40,440 nt of DNA from an uncultured Streptococcus sp. (GCA_934201655.1 CAKPXD010000002.1:1-40440), one strand, 5' to 3'; counted from the stretch's first letter, positions 7,686 through 16,607 are shown. Program-made: numbers and translations. The notes: generated by a model from the sequence alone, not told the origin.

Positions 7686-8162
7686 CTAAATTGTAAACTC
7701 ATTTTCTTCTGCAATTTCGTTTGCTTTTTCAAGGACTTTACCAATTGTCCAAACAACGAGAGCAGTAACCATGAAAGTTATATTTAGAAATGAATAACCA
7801 TTGAGTGTCAAAATACCATCTCCTAGAAATGAGGCAATAAAGAGAGAAAGAGAAATACGATTAGCAAGTTTGACATTATGACTTGTAAAAATCTGTTCAT
7901 GAATAATATTTTGGAAGAACTGTCTAACACAGAATAGTACAAACAGAATGATAAAGCTATTGATAAAGGACAAAGCACTCACTAGTATTGAAGTATTCAC
8001 CATATCAGGTTTTAAGGAAATAGTCCCAAGGTTAAATAGGCTAATCTCAGTTACATTGAAAACTGTTAAAAAGATGGATATAACTAAAGATACTCCCAAG
8101 ATAAAAAGAAGGATATTAATAAAACCTAAAGCAAATGGTAAGTAGGAATTTTTCTTAGACAT
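7686..8162 (-). CDS. DUF2975-like membrane protein
   Basis: This 158-residue protein has four predicted membrane segments (about 9-33, 52-78, 104-122 and 126-144). The segment RQFFQNIIHEQIFTSHNVK between helices 2 and 3 matches the typical DUF2975 cytoplasmic loop, in which an acidic or polar 'F' patch precedes the third helix. The C-terminus KANEIAEENEFTI is acidic. It is followed within 17 bases by the small HTH gene. The function of DUF2975 proteins is not known to me. Start at 8162 is supported by GAGG, with a slightly long spacing of 12. Confidence 0.78.
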   Translation of the reverse strand: MSKKNSYLPFALGFINILLFILGVSLVISIFLTVFNVTEISLFNLGTISLKPDMVNTSILVSALSFINSFIILFVLFCVRQFFQNIIHEQIFTSHNVKLANRISLSLFIASFLGDGILTLNGYSFLNITFMVTALVVWTIGKVLEKANEIAEENEFTI

Positions 8163-8196
8163 TAATTTTCAAAACCTCGTTTCTAATCTCTACTAT

Positions 8197-8202
8197 ATTA
8201 TA
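8197..8202 (-). promoter_or_regulatory. Possible internal promoter before the 158-residue membrane protein
   Basis: A perfect TATAAT on the minus strand sits 35 bases before the start codon, but no -35 or TG extension is evident. The gap to the preceding gene is only 68 bases, so both co-transcription and a separate start are possible. Confidence 0.4.
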
Positions 8203-8230
8203 CAATATTAGTAAGTGTTACGTACATATA

Positions 8231-8722
8231 TTATGCTACTTTATCTGAAAATTGATTTTTGATAGAAGTAAGCACCAAGCTAGCAATAAACAAAAATGCT
8301 GCAATCGAGAAGTTAAAAATAATATGAGCTGGGTTAAGAATAAGTTCTGTAATACCTTGGATTGCTCCTACTAGTGTCATTAAAACTGCACCTTTTTTCA
8401 AGAATGAAATGGTTGTATCTTCAAAAAGATCGCTTTCTTTAAAGTTCCTAGCAAACTGTTTTAATTTGATAAGGCCATAAGTTAGGAGTGTATTACCAGA
8501 AACAAAGGTTAGAACAAAGGTATTAACTCCTCCCCACGCTTCGTAGCCTGACCTTGTTACCTCCCCACCTTCAGGCATTAGTTGGCTGATATCAAATTGA
8601 CCAAGGAGAAGAACTAAGGAAGCGATACTAAAGAAACTGAGGGTAAAGATTCCGAAATTAGAGCCTAATGTAACAAGTGATTTAGTAAAGTTTACAATTT
8701 TAGTTGATGTAGTTTTTTTCAT
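8231..8722 (-). CDS. Second DUF2975-like membrane protein
   Basis: The 163-residue protein has four hydrophobic segments (about 18-40, 66-85, 107-127 and 133-152). The loop KLKQFARNFKESDLFEDTTISFLKK between the second and third has the same layout as DUF2975 proteins, so it is probably a diverged paralogue of the next gene. A hydrophilic stretch (about 45-62) lies between helices 1 and 2. Start at 8722 has AGAGGA upstream. It heads a three-gene unit with the second membrane protein and the small HTH regulator. The family assignment is by pattern only. Confidence 0.68.
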   Translation of the reverse strand: MKKTTSTKIVNFTKSLVTLGSNFGIFTLSFFSIASLVLLLGQFDISQLMPEGGEVTRSGYEAWGGVNTFVLTFVSGNTLLTYGLIKLKQFARNFKESDLFEDTTISFLKKGAVLMTLVGAIQGITELILNPAHIIFNFSIAAFLFIASLVLTSIKNQFSDKVA

Positions 8723-8818
8723 GATGATTTCCTCTTTTATAAAATATTTTTAGTTTTAGCAACAAATGAGCTCTTTTTGTTACTACTCGAAAACTTATTA
8801 TTGTTTATCGATATATCT

Positions 8819-8846
8819 AGTATAGCATAATTTTTTTGAAATGCAA
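8819..8846 (-). promoter_or_regulatory. Promoter of the DUF2975/HTH unit
   Basis: TGCTATACT (extended -10) with TTGCAT 16 bases upstream on the minus strand. The leader would be about 90 bases, AT-rich, without an evident structure. Confidence 0.65.
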
Positions 8847-9000
8847 CACTTTTTTATCGTTTTTTGATAATTTTTTTCTTTTATTTAAAAATATCTTTAT
8901 TTAAGAGCAATTAGACTCCAAATATTAAAGTCAACACTTCTAAAAAAATCAAATATGAATCTAAAACATTTTTAGTAAACTCTTTTTAAGAATATCACGT

Positions 9001-10116
9001 TCACTCAACATAATCTAACAAATAACCATAACCCTTTTCTTCCATTTGATCCTTTGGAATAAAACGGATGGATAGGCTATTGATACAATAGCAAAGCCCT
9101 CCCTTGTCCTGAGGTCCGTCTGTAAAGACATGTCCTAAGTGGGAATCACCAGTTCGGCTTCTGACTTCAGTTCTGATCATATTATAAGACTTGTCTTCCT
9201 TATAAGTCGCAACATCTGGGCTGATAGGCTGGGTAAAGCTAGGCCAACCACAACCCGATTCAAATTTATCTTTCGAAGAAAAGAGAGGTTCTCCAGTTGC
9301 CACATCCACATAAATTCCTGCTTCAAACTTATCCCAGTAACGATTTGAAAAGGCTCGTTCTGTTTGACCGTTTTGAGTCACTGCATACTCTTCAGGAGAG
9401 AGGAGTTTTTTCAATTCATCGTCACTCGGTTTTGGATATTTACTCGCATCAATAACAGGATAGGCTGCTTGATTGACATTGATATGACAATATCCATTTG
9501 GATTTTTCTGGAGATAATCTTGGTGATAGTCCTCAGCCACGATAAAATTTCTTAAGGCTTCCTTTTCAACCGCTAGAGGCTGGTCATACTTTTGAGCAAC
9601 TTGTTCAAAGACTTGATTGATGACTCCTAGGTCCTGCTCGTCCTTATAGTAGACTCCTGTTCTGTACTGAGTCCCCACATCATTTCCCTGCTTATTTTTA
9701 CTGGTTGGATTGATAATGCGGAAATAATGGAGCAAGATTTCTTTTAGAGAAATCTGATTGGCATCGTAGGTCACATGAACAGTCTCAGCATGGCCTGTTT
9801 GGCCGATCAATTCATACTGGGTTGTTTCTCCTCTGCCATTCGCATACCCAGAAACAGCATCTGTCACACCTGCTACTCTTGAAAAATATTCTTCGACTCC
9901 CCAGAAACAACCTCCAGCTAGATAGATATCATGTAAGTCAGCATCTTTACTTGGCTCAGTTTTTTTCGTGACTTTTTGCCCTTGACTAACTGCTGCCTTC
10001 TCAATTTGAGAGGTATCAGTGTAGCTTGCGCTTCTTCTTTCCAAAAGAAACAAAATTCCGATGATGATGCAAATGAACACACCAATTAAGAGTATTGTTT
10101 TTAATTTATCATTCAT
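9001..10116 (-). CDS. msrAB: Membrane-anchored methionine sulfoxide reductase MsrAB
   Basis: This 371-residue fusion repairs both S- and R-methionine sulfoxide in surface proteins. Residues about 8-25 form an uncleaved N-terminal membrane anchor. The MsrA domain follows, with catalytic Cys70 in [11 protein letters not shown], then the MsrB domain from about 230 with [29 protein letters not shown] and catalytic Cys343 in [11 protein letters not shown]. The start at 10116 lies 9 bases after the thioredoxin-like lipoprotein gene, its likely electron donor, so they form an operon. In pneumococcus the equivalent msrAB2 operon also contains a ccdA gene, which is absent here. Confidence 0.94.
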   Translation of the reverse strand: MNDKLKTILLIGVFICIIIGILFLLERRSASYTDTSQIEKAAVSQGQKVTKKTEPSKDADLHDIYLAGGCFWGVEEYFSRVAGVTDAVSGYANGRGETTQYELIGQTGHAETVHVTYDANQISLKEILLHYFRIINPTSKNKQGNDVGTQYRTGVYYKDEQDLGVINQVFEQVAQKYDQPLAVEKEALRNFIVAEDYHQDYLQKNPNGYCHINVNQAAYPVIDASKYPKPSDDELKKLLSPEEYAVTQNGQTERAFSNRYWDKFEAGIYVDVATGEPLFSSKDKFESGCGWPSFTQPISPDVATYKEDKSYNMIRTEVRSRTGDSHLGHVFTDGPQDKGGLCYCINSLSIRFIPKDQMEEKGYGYLLDYVE

Positions 10117-10125
10117 AATAAGCCT

Positions 10126-10686
10126 CTAATTCATAGTCTTTAAATTCTCTAAAATAGTTTCCTTGTCCATAAAGCCTGGCTGGGTCTTAACTAGTTTACC
10201 TTCTTTATCAATAAAAGCCTGAGTCGGATAAGAACGGACTCCGTAACTTGCTAAGAGTTTTCCCGAAGAGTCTAAAAGGACAGGGAGGTTTTTATAGTCC
10301 AAGCCCTGATACCATTTTTGGAAGTCTCCTTCTGCTTGCTCTCCTTTTTGACCAGGAGAAACAACTGTCAAGATGACAAAGTCATCGCCAGCTTCTTTTG
10401 CCAGTTCATCGGTATCAGGGAGGCTGGCTAGACAAATAGAGCACCATGAAGCCCAAAATTTGAGATAGACCTTTTTGCCTTTATAATCTGATAGGCGATA
10501 AGTTTTACCATCAACTCCCGTGAGCTCAAAGTCTGGAACTTCTTCCCCTTGTTTTGCCATTTGAGAGCTAACTTGTGCATTTTTGTCTCCATTTTGCTTA
10601 TCAGCTTGGCTCTCCATCTGATTTTTACAAGCTGATAGACAGACCAGACTAGCGCAGACCAATACAGTTGCTTGCCATTTTTTCAT
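10126..10686 (-). CDS. Extracellular thioredoxin-like lipoprotein (TlpA/ResA family, Etrx-type)
   Basis: The 186-residue protein starts with a lipoprotein signal ending in the lipobox LSAC (Cys20). The mature part is a TlpA/ResA thioredoxin fold with the redox motif WCSIC in FWASWCSICLASLP, a cis-proline segment YPTQAFIDKEGKLV and a glycine-rich C-terminus. It should sit on the outer face of the membrane and reduce MsrAB. Three closely spaced starts exist (GTG 10695, ATG 10692, ATG 10686); the last has AAGG at spacing 8 and is preferred. A TATAAT lies at 10741-10746. No CcdA-type electron conduit is adjacent. Confidence 0.9.
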   Translation of the reverse strand: MKKWQATVLVCASLVCLSACKNQMESQADKQNGDKNAQVSSQMAKQGEEVPDFELTGVDGKTYRLSDYKGKKVYLKFWASWCSICLASLPDTDELAKEAGDDFVILTVVSPGQKGEQAEGDFQKWYQGLDYKNLPVLLDSSGKLLASYGVRSYPTQAFIDKEGKLVKTQPGFMDKETILENLKTMN

Positions 10687-10740
10687 CTTCATCACCTTTC
10701 TAGCTCATCATATGAATATAGATATTTACTTTGTAGTTCT

Positions 10741-10746
10741 ATTATA
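10741..10746 (-). promoter_or_regulatory. Probable promoter of the thioredoxin-msrAB operon
   Basis: Perfect TATAAT on the minus strand about 55 bases before the start, with no recognisable -35. Confidence 0.45.
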
Positions 10747-10805
10747 TACCTAGCATCCTAAAAATACGTGAAATCTGTTTGGAAAATAAGGCATCTTTTT
10801 GGGGC

Positions 10806-10842
10806 ACAAAAAACTCCCACCTGCTTAGCAGACGAGAGCTTT
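10806..10842 (-). terminator. Terminator of the UPF0340 gene
   Basis: Hairpin with arms around CTCTCGTCTGC and GCAGGTGGGAG on the minus strand, containing G-T pairs, followed by six T residues. Confidence 0.75.
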
Positions 10843-10853
10843 CAACTTTTTAT

Positions 10854-11417
10854 CTATGTTTTTCTTATAAAATCTTGAGGATATTGTGCACGCGCTCCTC
10901 CGATTAGTTTTGGACGACTAGCGAGGGCAGTTACGTGGGCTTGCCCGATTGATTTCAAAACTGGACGTATCGGCACTTGAACATGTTTGACATGCATGCC
11001 AATAGCCGTATCTCCAATATCAAGACCTGCATCAGCTTTGATAAATTCGACTTCAACTGGATCTTTCATATAGCGAAAGGCAGCCAATTGGCCAGAACCT
11101 CCAGCGTTCAGTGTCGGAAGAACACTAACAATCTCAAGATTATATTTGATTGCAACCTCTCGTTCTACTACCAAGGCCCGATTGACATGTTCGCACCCTT
11201 GAACTGCTAGGTGGATTCCTCTAGCTGATAAGATTTCTAAGATTCTTTTAACAATTAATTCTCCAATTTCTTGACTAGAAGACTTCCCGATGTGTTCTCC
11301 TATCACCTCACTAGAAGATAAGCCCAAAACAAAGAGAGCTCCCTCTTGGAGAGAAGCTTTTGTCAATACATCTTCTAGGATTTCCTCTACTTCTTTTTGT
11401 AAATGTTCTTGGTCCAT
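10854..11417 (-). CDS. UPF0340 (DUF436) family protein
   Basis: The 187-residue protein has the family features [34 protein letters not shown] and [21 protein letters not shown]. The fold is a conserved Firmicute family (YwlG-like) of unknown function; the conserved Cys and His in the QGCEHVNRA motif suggest ligand or metal binding, but this is inference. No membrane segment or signal peptide, so it is cytoplasmic. The start at 11417 has a GAGG ribosome binding site and the gene stands alone between terminators of its own and of mecA. Confidence 0.88.
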   Translation of the reverse strand: MDQEHLQKEVEEILEDVLTKASLQEGALFVLGLSSSEVIGEHIGKSSSQEIGELIVKRILEILSARGIHLAVQGCEHVNRALVVEREVAIKYNLEIVSVLPTLNAGGSGQLAAFRYMKDPVEVEFIKADAGLDIGDTAIGMHVKHVQVPIRPVLKSIGQAHVTALASRPKLIGGARAQYPQDFIRKT

Positions 11418-11523
11418 GCTCTACCTCGCTTACTTCCTTCTATCATATCGTTTTTTCATCATTTTAGCAAGCTGGGGACATACTTTCACTTCCTATCGAC
11501 TATTCTTTATTTCTTTTAAAAAT

Positions 11524-11554
11524 TGAAAAAGACAAAGAATGTCCATCTCTGTCT
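11524..11554 (-). terminator. Terminator of mecA
   Basis: Arms AGACAGAGA and TCTTTGTCT on the minus strand with a short loop, followed by TTTTT. Confidence 0.75.
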
Positions 11555-11569
11555 CATTTATAATTCTAT

Positions 11570-12307
11570 TTATACTTTTTGGAGTCCTTGGACGGCATCG
11601 TGATTGATGATAATTTGACCGTATTCTTGGAGAACTGAACGGCTGATATCACTATCATCAGCAAATTCACGCATGCGAGCCAATAACCAAGCTGGATAAA
11701 GACTTGGATGATCTTCTACATCAACCAAGACTGTTAGATAGTATTGGTCGTTCATTTTGTAAAGTTCTGAAGTCTCCATTTGGTAATCAACTGTTTTCGC
11801 AAAAGAAACCAAACTAGTTAAGTCGTCAAAGCGTAGGATGTAGTAGATATAAGGTTCTCTTTTCCCTTCATCCACCTCAGCAATTTCATCAATCGTCGCT
11901 TCTTCCTCTTTTTCAACCTGCTCTAGAGATTGAATAGCTTCAATGTCTTCTTTAGTTTTCTCTGCCATGGTTTTTTCCAATGTTTTCAAGAACTCATCTG
12001 GAGACATTTTTGCTAGTTCATCCATGTCAGGAAGGTCTGCCAAGTCCTCAAAATCCAAATTTTGGTCAATCTTAGACTTGGTTACAAAGACATCAACCTT
12101 ATCAGGCTTCGGTGTCACTCGGAAGCTAAGCATACCTGTATCCAAGAAACTGTCTGGCATCTCTAACTCATCCAGAATGGCATAGAAGAACTCTTCTGTT
12201 TTTTCTTGTGGAACGAGAAAGTCTGCGATTTCCATTCCACGATCCATCAAATCTTCTAAAGACATCGTGATTTTTAAAGTCGTATCACTGATTTGTTTCA
12301 TTTTCAT
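11570..12307 (-). CDS. mecA: Adapter protein MecA
   Basis: MecA is an adapter for the ClpC ATPase; in streptococci it targets the competence sigma factor ComX for degradation. The N-terminal substrate-binding domain begins MKMKQISDTTLKITMSLEDL and contains FFYAILDELEMPDSF. An acidic Glu-rich linker follows (about 115-150), then the C-terminal ClpC-binding domain with the YYILRFDDLTSLVSFA segment and ending near GLQKV. The reading frame is open about 60 codons further upstream, but that extension crosses the promoter. The ATG at 12307 has GAGG at spacing 9 and gives 245 residues, the usual length. The gene has a consensus promoter and a terminator. Confidence 0.95.
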   Translation of the reverse strand: MKMKQISDTTLKITMSLEDLMDRGMEIADFLVPQEKTEEFFYAILDELEMPDSFLDTGMLSFRVTPKPDKVDVFVTKSKIDQNLDFEDLADLPDMDELAKMSPDEFLKTLEKTMAEKTKEDIEAIQSLEQVEKEEEATIDEIAEVDEGKREPYIYYILRFDDLTSLVSFAKTVDYQMETSELYKMNDQYYLTVLVDVEDHPSLYPAWLLARMREFADDSDISRSVLQEYGQIIINHDAVQGLQKV

Positions 12308-12338
12308 AGTTCGTAACCTCATACTTTCAGTTCTATCT

Positions 12339-12367
12339 ATTATACAAGATTTAAATGATTTTATCAA
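12339..12367 (-). promoter_or_regulatory. mecA promoter
   Basis: TTGATA (12362-12367) and TATAAT (12339-12344) on the minus strand, 17-base spacer. The leader is about 25 bases. It sits almost back to back with the divergent flippase promoter. Confidence 0.85.
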
Positions 12368-12385
12368 AAGAATGGCGTTGGAATG

Positions 12386-12394
12386 TGATATAAT
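12386..12394 (+). promoter_or_regulatory. Flippase promoter (extended -10)
   Basis: TGATATAAT on the plus strand, 37 bases before the flippase ATG. Its -35 region falls on the mecA -35 (12362-12367), so polymerases at the two promoters would compete. Confidence 0.6.
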
Positions 12395-12431
12395 ACTAGT
12401 ATCTATTTTAGAATGTAAGAAAGAAAGTTTC

Positions 12432-13910
12432 ATGAAAAATATAAAAGTTAATGCTTTGGCTAGCTTGCTGGTCAATATTTTAAACATCGTTTTTCCCCTG
12501 ATTACTAATCCCTATCTAACACGGATTCTTAGTAAATCAAATTACGGCTACTTTAACACAGCTAACACCTGGGCGAGCTTTGTCATTCCACTAGCTGCCT
12601 TTGGGATTTACAATTATGGGATTCGAGCAATTAGTAAAGTAAAGGATGATAAAAATAAGATTAATTATGTCTTTTCTAAGTTGTTCTATATTTCGCTCAT
12701 TACTTCAGTTGTAACAACCGCTATTTATTTCCTCTTTATTTATTTTGATACTAGTATTGTCAATCTAAAAATTCTTTACTATATCCTTGGAATCCAAGCT
12801 CTCTTCCAATTTCTGAATATCGAATGGATGAATGAAGCCTATGAGAATTATTCTTTTATCCTTTATAAAACACTGGTTATTCGTATTGGAATGTTGGTCG
12901 CTATCTTCGCCTTTGTCAAAACACCAGATGATATTGTTCCTTATGCTATTGTCATGAGTGCAACAACCATTATCAACTATCTACTCAGTTTCCTATGGAT
13001 TAAACGAGAGGTTTCCTTTGTTAAGATTCAAGTCATTGAACTCATCAAAGCATCTAAGCCTCTTCTGACCATGCTGCTTCTAGCAAATGCCAATATGCTT
13101 TACACCTTGCTAGACCGTATGTTCATTACCAAAGGACCTGATGAGAATTACATCTCCTACTACACTATTGCCTCGAGTATTGTTATGCTGATTGCTAGTG
13201 TCCTGAGTGGAGCTATCAATGTCAGCATTCCTCGACTTGGTTACTATTTAGGAAAAAAAGATTACACTTCATACAAAAATCTGGTAAACCAAGGTGCGGC
13301 TCTCTTCTACTTCCTTATAATTCCAACTAGTATCGGGATTATGGTTTTAGGAACTTATGCGACTGTTATCTACTCTTCGGAGAAGTATATAGAAGCAGGA
13401 ATTGTAACAAGCGTCTTTGCCTTTCGAACCATTATCTGGGCTATCGAATTAATCCTTGGAAAGCAAATTATCTTTATCAACGACCATGAAAACCGATTAA
13501 CAGCTTTCTACTTTATCGGTGGCGGTGTCAATGTCATCCTAAACTCTCTACTCCTTTTCAACAACATCTTTACTCCTGCCTACTACATCGGGACAACGAT
13601 TATTGCTGAGGCAATCGTAGTTCTACTTGAAATCCGCTTTATTCAGAAACATAAACTCTTGGATTTGAAAGAAATCTTTGGAACATTGGCTCGCTACACA
13701 ATTGTGTCACTAGGCTTTATTCCAATTTACTATATCTGTAAAGTTCTCTTCCAAGTTCATTCATACACAGTGAATATGGCAATGCTCAGTATGGTAGTAG
13801 CTACAATTGCCGGATGTGCTATCTATTATGCTTTAGCTCTCTTTATCATTAAGGATAAAACCCTTCACTACGCAATAGATCTAGTTCGTGCAAAAATCAA
13901 ACGAAGTTAA
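12432..13910 (+). CDS. Oligosaccharide flippase (Wzx/MATE-like, polysaccharide transporter family)
   Basis: The 492-residue protein has about 12-14 membrane segments and starts MKNIKVNALASLLVNILN, with the family-typical LITNPYLTRILSKSNYGYFNTANTW near the N-terminus (split here across the first two helices). It should move a lipid-linked repeat unit across the membrane. The frame is open further upstream to 12267, but that part is antisense to the mecA start; the ATG at 12432 is right after the promoter, with a weak AAGAAAG ribosome binding site. Its position opposite a LicD cluster suggests a role in teichoic acid or a related polymer. A capsule-type substrate cannot be excluded. Confidence 0.88.
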   Translation: MKNIKVNALASLLVNILNIVFPLITNPYLTRILSKSNYGYFNTANTWASFVIPLAAFGIYNYGIRAISKVKDDKNKINYVFSKLFYISLITSVVTTAIYFLFIYFDTSIVNLKILYYILGIQALFQFLNIEWMNEAYENYSFILYKTLVIRIGMLVAIFAFVKTPDDIVPYAIVMSATTIINYLLSFLWIKREVSFVKIQVIELIKASKPLLTMLLLANANMLYTLLDRMFITKGPDENYISYYTIASSIVMLIASVLSGAINVSIPRLGYYLGKKDYTSYKNLVNQGAALFYFLIIPTSIGIMVLGTYATVIYSSEKYIEAGIVTSVFAFRTIIWAIELILGKQIIFINDHENRLTAFYFIGGGVNVILNSLLLFNNIFTPAYYIGTTIIAEAIVVLLEIRFIQKHKLLDLKEIFGTLARYTIVSLGFIPIYYICKVLFQVHSYTVNMAMLSMVVATIAGCAIYYALALFIIKDKTLHYAIDLVRAKIKRS

Positions 13911-13911
13911 C

Positions 13912-13948
13912 AAAACACCTATAAAGCTTAAGCTTTATAGGTGTTTTT
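13912..13948. terminator. Bidirectional terminator between the flippase and esterase genes
   Basis: Perfect 36-base palindrome (13912-13947) with A-run on one side and T-run on the other, between two convergent genes. Confidence 0.92.
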
Positions 13949-13984
13949 ATTGTAGAAAAATTTAATTAAAAATCAGTTAGAAAC

Positions 13985-16537
13985 TTAATTCTTTTCTTGG
14001 CTCGTTTGTGTCTTAGGTCCAGTAGATTGATTCTTTTCCTCAGACGTAACAGATGAGCTTTCTGTTTGTTGTGTTCTCTCTACTTCTGTTGTTTCGAAAA
14101 TGTGTCCCTGACTATTTGCCACAGTTTGTTCCTTAGTTGTTTCCTCGGTTGTAACAGTCGTCCAAATTCCATCTGCATTAAGCCTGTACCCGTCAGGACT
14201 TGTTCCATTTCTTAGGAGAGAACCATTTGTTTGGAAATAGTACCAGTTACCATTCAGTTGTTTCCAACCAGTCTGCATTGCTCCGTTAGCATCAAAGTAA
14301 TAACTTTGATCATCTACCTTGTATAAACCAGTTGCCATCTGACCATTTTCAGTGTCAAGATAATACTTACGGCCGTTATCTTGGAACCAACCTGTCTTCA
14401 TCGCTCCGTTGCTTGCGAAGTAATAGTAATGGTTATCGAGCCATTTCCAACCGGTCTGCATAGCACCGCTTGCATTGAGATAATAACGGGAACCATTAAT
14501 TTCTTGAAGGCCTGTTAGCATAACACCTTCTTTGTCTAGATAGTACCACGTGTCCTTATCTTTTAACCAGCCAGTCTTCATCGCTCCACTACTAGTGAAG
14601 TAATAATAATGGTTATCGAGCCATTTCCAACCAGTTTGCATAGCACCACTTGCATTGAGATAATAGCGGGAACCATTAATTTCTTGAAGGCCTGTTAACA
14701 TGACACCGTCTTTATCTAGATAATACCAGATGTCCTTATCTTTGAGCCAACCTGTCTTCATGGCACCACTACTTACGAAGTAGTAATAATGGTTATCGAG
14801 CCATTTCCAACCAGTTTGCATAGCGCCACTTGCATTGAGATAATAGCGAGAACCATTAATCTCATGAAGGCCTGTTAGCATCACACCGTCTTTATCTAAG
14901 TAGTACCAAGTATCTTTATCCTTGACCCAGCCAGTTTTCATAGCTCCGGAACTAGCAAAATAGTTCCAATGACCCTCAATTAAGGCCCAGCCAGTTTGCA
15001 TGATACCATTTTGATTAAAGTAATAGGTAGTGCCGTTGATATTCTTTTTACCAACTGATCGAATACCATCTTCATCATAATAATACCAGCTTGAACCTTG
15101 CTTTTGCCAACTAGATGCGCTACCTTCTGTTTGAAGAGCGCCACTACTTGCAAAGAGCATCTTCTTGCCATTAAAGACTTGTAAGCCAGTCAGCATTTTA
15201 CCATCTTTATCAAAGAGATATTTTTGACCACCAATTTCGGCTAGTTCGTTATAAAGTCTTGCTCCCGTTGAACTGATATAGTACCAAGAACCACCTTGCT
15301 TAAACCAACCCTCATACTGCATCTTACCATTGCTATTGAGGTAATACCAGTTGCCTTCCAGTTTTTCTCTGCTGTCCTGAATGTGTAACCAGCTACCTGC
15401 TAGCATTTGGCCCTTACCATTGAAGAAATAATAGTCTCCATCATCTAATCTATGCCATCCAATGGCCATTTGATTGTCTGTCAAGCGATATTTCCAGAAT
15501 CCATCTTCTTTGTACCACTTTTCAGTTACTTTGGGAATATTTGGGAAGGATTCCGAAACATCAGTAAAGCCTTTGTCGCTAATGTTAAAAACAGTTGCAT
15601 CTTTTGTTTGGCTAGAAGCGTGGACTACTTGAATATTCTTCTGTTTGAGATAGTCTCTAGTTGAAGCCAAATTTGCATCATTAGATGATGTATGTACCAC
15701 CATACTAGGTGAAAGCGAGTCCAAGAATGGAAGGGTATTAGAAATCTTGGCATCATAGTGATGATTCCACTTCATCATATCTACTTTACCAATCCCTGGA
15801 CCAATCTTATCCTCTGCTCCTTCAGCGTTGTCTAGGTCTCCACCAAGGTAGATTTTTTTCCCAGCTACAGTTACAACTGCTACCAAGGAATTCGAGTTGT
15901 CATCATAGACTCTTTTCAATTTACCATCTGGACCATACTCATTTTTATAGTTGTAGAGTTGGACATCCATATCACCAAATTTAAAGCGGCTATCCTCCTC
16001 TTTAATGTCCTGTACTAGAGTGACACCTTTTTCCTTGGCAGTTTTGATAGCATTGTCATAATTAAACAAATTGTCCCATAGACGCCACTTACTGGTAATT
16101 CGCTCATCTGTATATCTTTTTAGATAAAGTTTCTCTACTGGATAGCGTTTTAGGACCTCGTCTGCAGCCCCAATATGATCACTATGGACATGGGTTCCAA
16201 GGATAAAGTCAAGTTTCTTAACCCCCAGATGACTTAGATGACGGAACAATCTATCTTCCAAAACTTGCGAATTTAAGTTGGAAATTCCAACTCGACTAGG
16301 ATATTTAGGGTTTGAGCCATCAGGAAAATCATAGTCCTCTCCCATGTCAATGAGGGCAAAATGTCCGTTGCTTTCGAGAACAATAGCATCGCTTCCTGAA
16401 GCACCTTTGGTATTTATATAATGAATGCGGTTCCCAGAACCAGTTGAGATTGTATCTGCCTTCACTGATTGTAATTGACTTGCGGCAGCTGATAATAGTA
16501 TGAAACTAAATAAGAGCGATTGTTTAATTTTCTTCAT
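13985..16537 (-). CDS. Choline-binding phosphorylcholine esterase (Pce/CbpE-like)
   Basis: The 850-residue secreted protein has a signal peptide (about 1-27, ending VKA). Residues 28-330 are a metallo-beta-lactamase fold with the zinc motif THVHSDH (His116, His118, Asp120, His121), Asp234 in LGGDLDNAEG and His259/His260 in KWNHHYDAK. This matches Pce (CbpE), which removes phosphocholine from teichoic acid ends. About twenty choline-binding repeats cover 336-790, including three almost identical 60-residue blocks, and an acidic Ser/Thr/Glu-rich tail of about 55 residues ends the protein. The frame opens at 16564, but the ATG at 16537 starts the signal peptide and has GAAAGAAG upstream. It is larger than pneumococcal Pce as I recall it. 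No strong promoter precedes it, so it may be co-transcribed with the LicD genes. Confidence 0.92.
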   Translation of the reverse strand: MKKIKQSLLFSFILLSAAASQLQSVKADTISTGSGNRIHYINTKGASGSDAIVLESNGHFALIDMGEDYDFPDGSNPKYPSRVGISNLNSQVLEDRLFRHLSHLGVKKLDFILGTHVHSDHIGAADEVLKRYPVEKLYLKRYTDERITSKWRLWDNLFNYDNAIKTAKEKGVTLVQDIKEEDSRFKFGDMDVQLYNYKNEYGPDGKLKRVYDDNSNSLVAVVTVAGKKIYLGGDLDNAEGAEDKIGPGIGKVDMMKWNHHYDAKISNTLPFLDSLSPSMVVHTSSNDANLASTRDYLKQKNIQVVHASSQTKDATVFNISDKGFTDVSESFPNIPKVTEKWYKEDGFWKYRLTDNQMAIGWHRLDDGDYYFFNGKGQMLAGSWLHIQDSREKLEGNWYYLNSNGKMQYEGWFKQGGSWYYISSTGARLYNELAEIGGQKYLFDKDGKMLTGLQVFNGKKMLFASSGALQTEGSASSWQKQGSSWYYYDEDGIRSVGKKNINGTTYYFNQNGIMQTGWALIEGHWNYFASSGAMKTGWVKDKDTWYYLDKDGVMLTGLHEINGSRYYLNASGAMQTGWKWLDNHYYYFVSSGAMKTGWLKDKDIWYYLDKDGVMLTGLQEINGSRYYLNASGAMQTGWKWLDNHYYYFTSSGAMKTGWLKDKDTWYYLDKEGVMLTGLQEINGSRYYLNASGAMQTGWKWLDNHYYYFASNGAMKTGWFQDNGRKYYLDTENGQMATGLYKVDDQSYYFDANGAMQTGWKQLNGNWYYFQTNGSLLRNGTSPDGYRLNADGIWTTVTTEETTKEQTVANSQGHIFETTEVERTQQTESSSVTSEEKNQSTGPKTQTSQEKN
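14395..14934 (-). repeat. Three 180-bp tandem repeats in the choline-binding region
   Basis: Three in-frame units of exactly 180 bases, each encoding three choline-binding repeats (GW.KDKDTWYYLDKDG, GL.EINGSRYYLNASG, GWKWLDNHYYYF.SSG). They differ at scattered positions, mostly silent. Confidence 0.93.
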
Positions 16538-16607
16538 GTAAATTACTTCTTTCACAAAATTCATGGTAATATGACCAGATAAAGATTCATTTTTTAATAA
16601 GTTTGGA

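Noticed and set aside
12308..12487. 60-codon N-terminal extension of mecA
   Set aside because: It crosses the mecA promoter and the flippase start, and the ribosome binding site fits ATG 12307.
13985..14150. LPXTG sorting signal in the esterase tail
   Set aside because: The tail ends in a hydrophilic Ser/Thr/Gln-rich stretch, with no LPXTG, hydrophobic helix or positive end.
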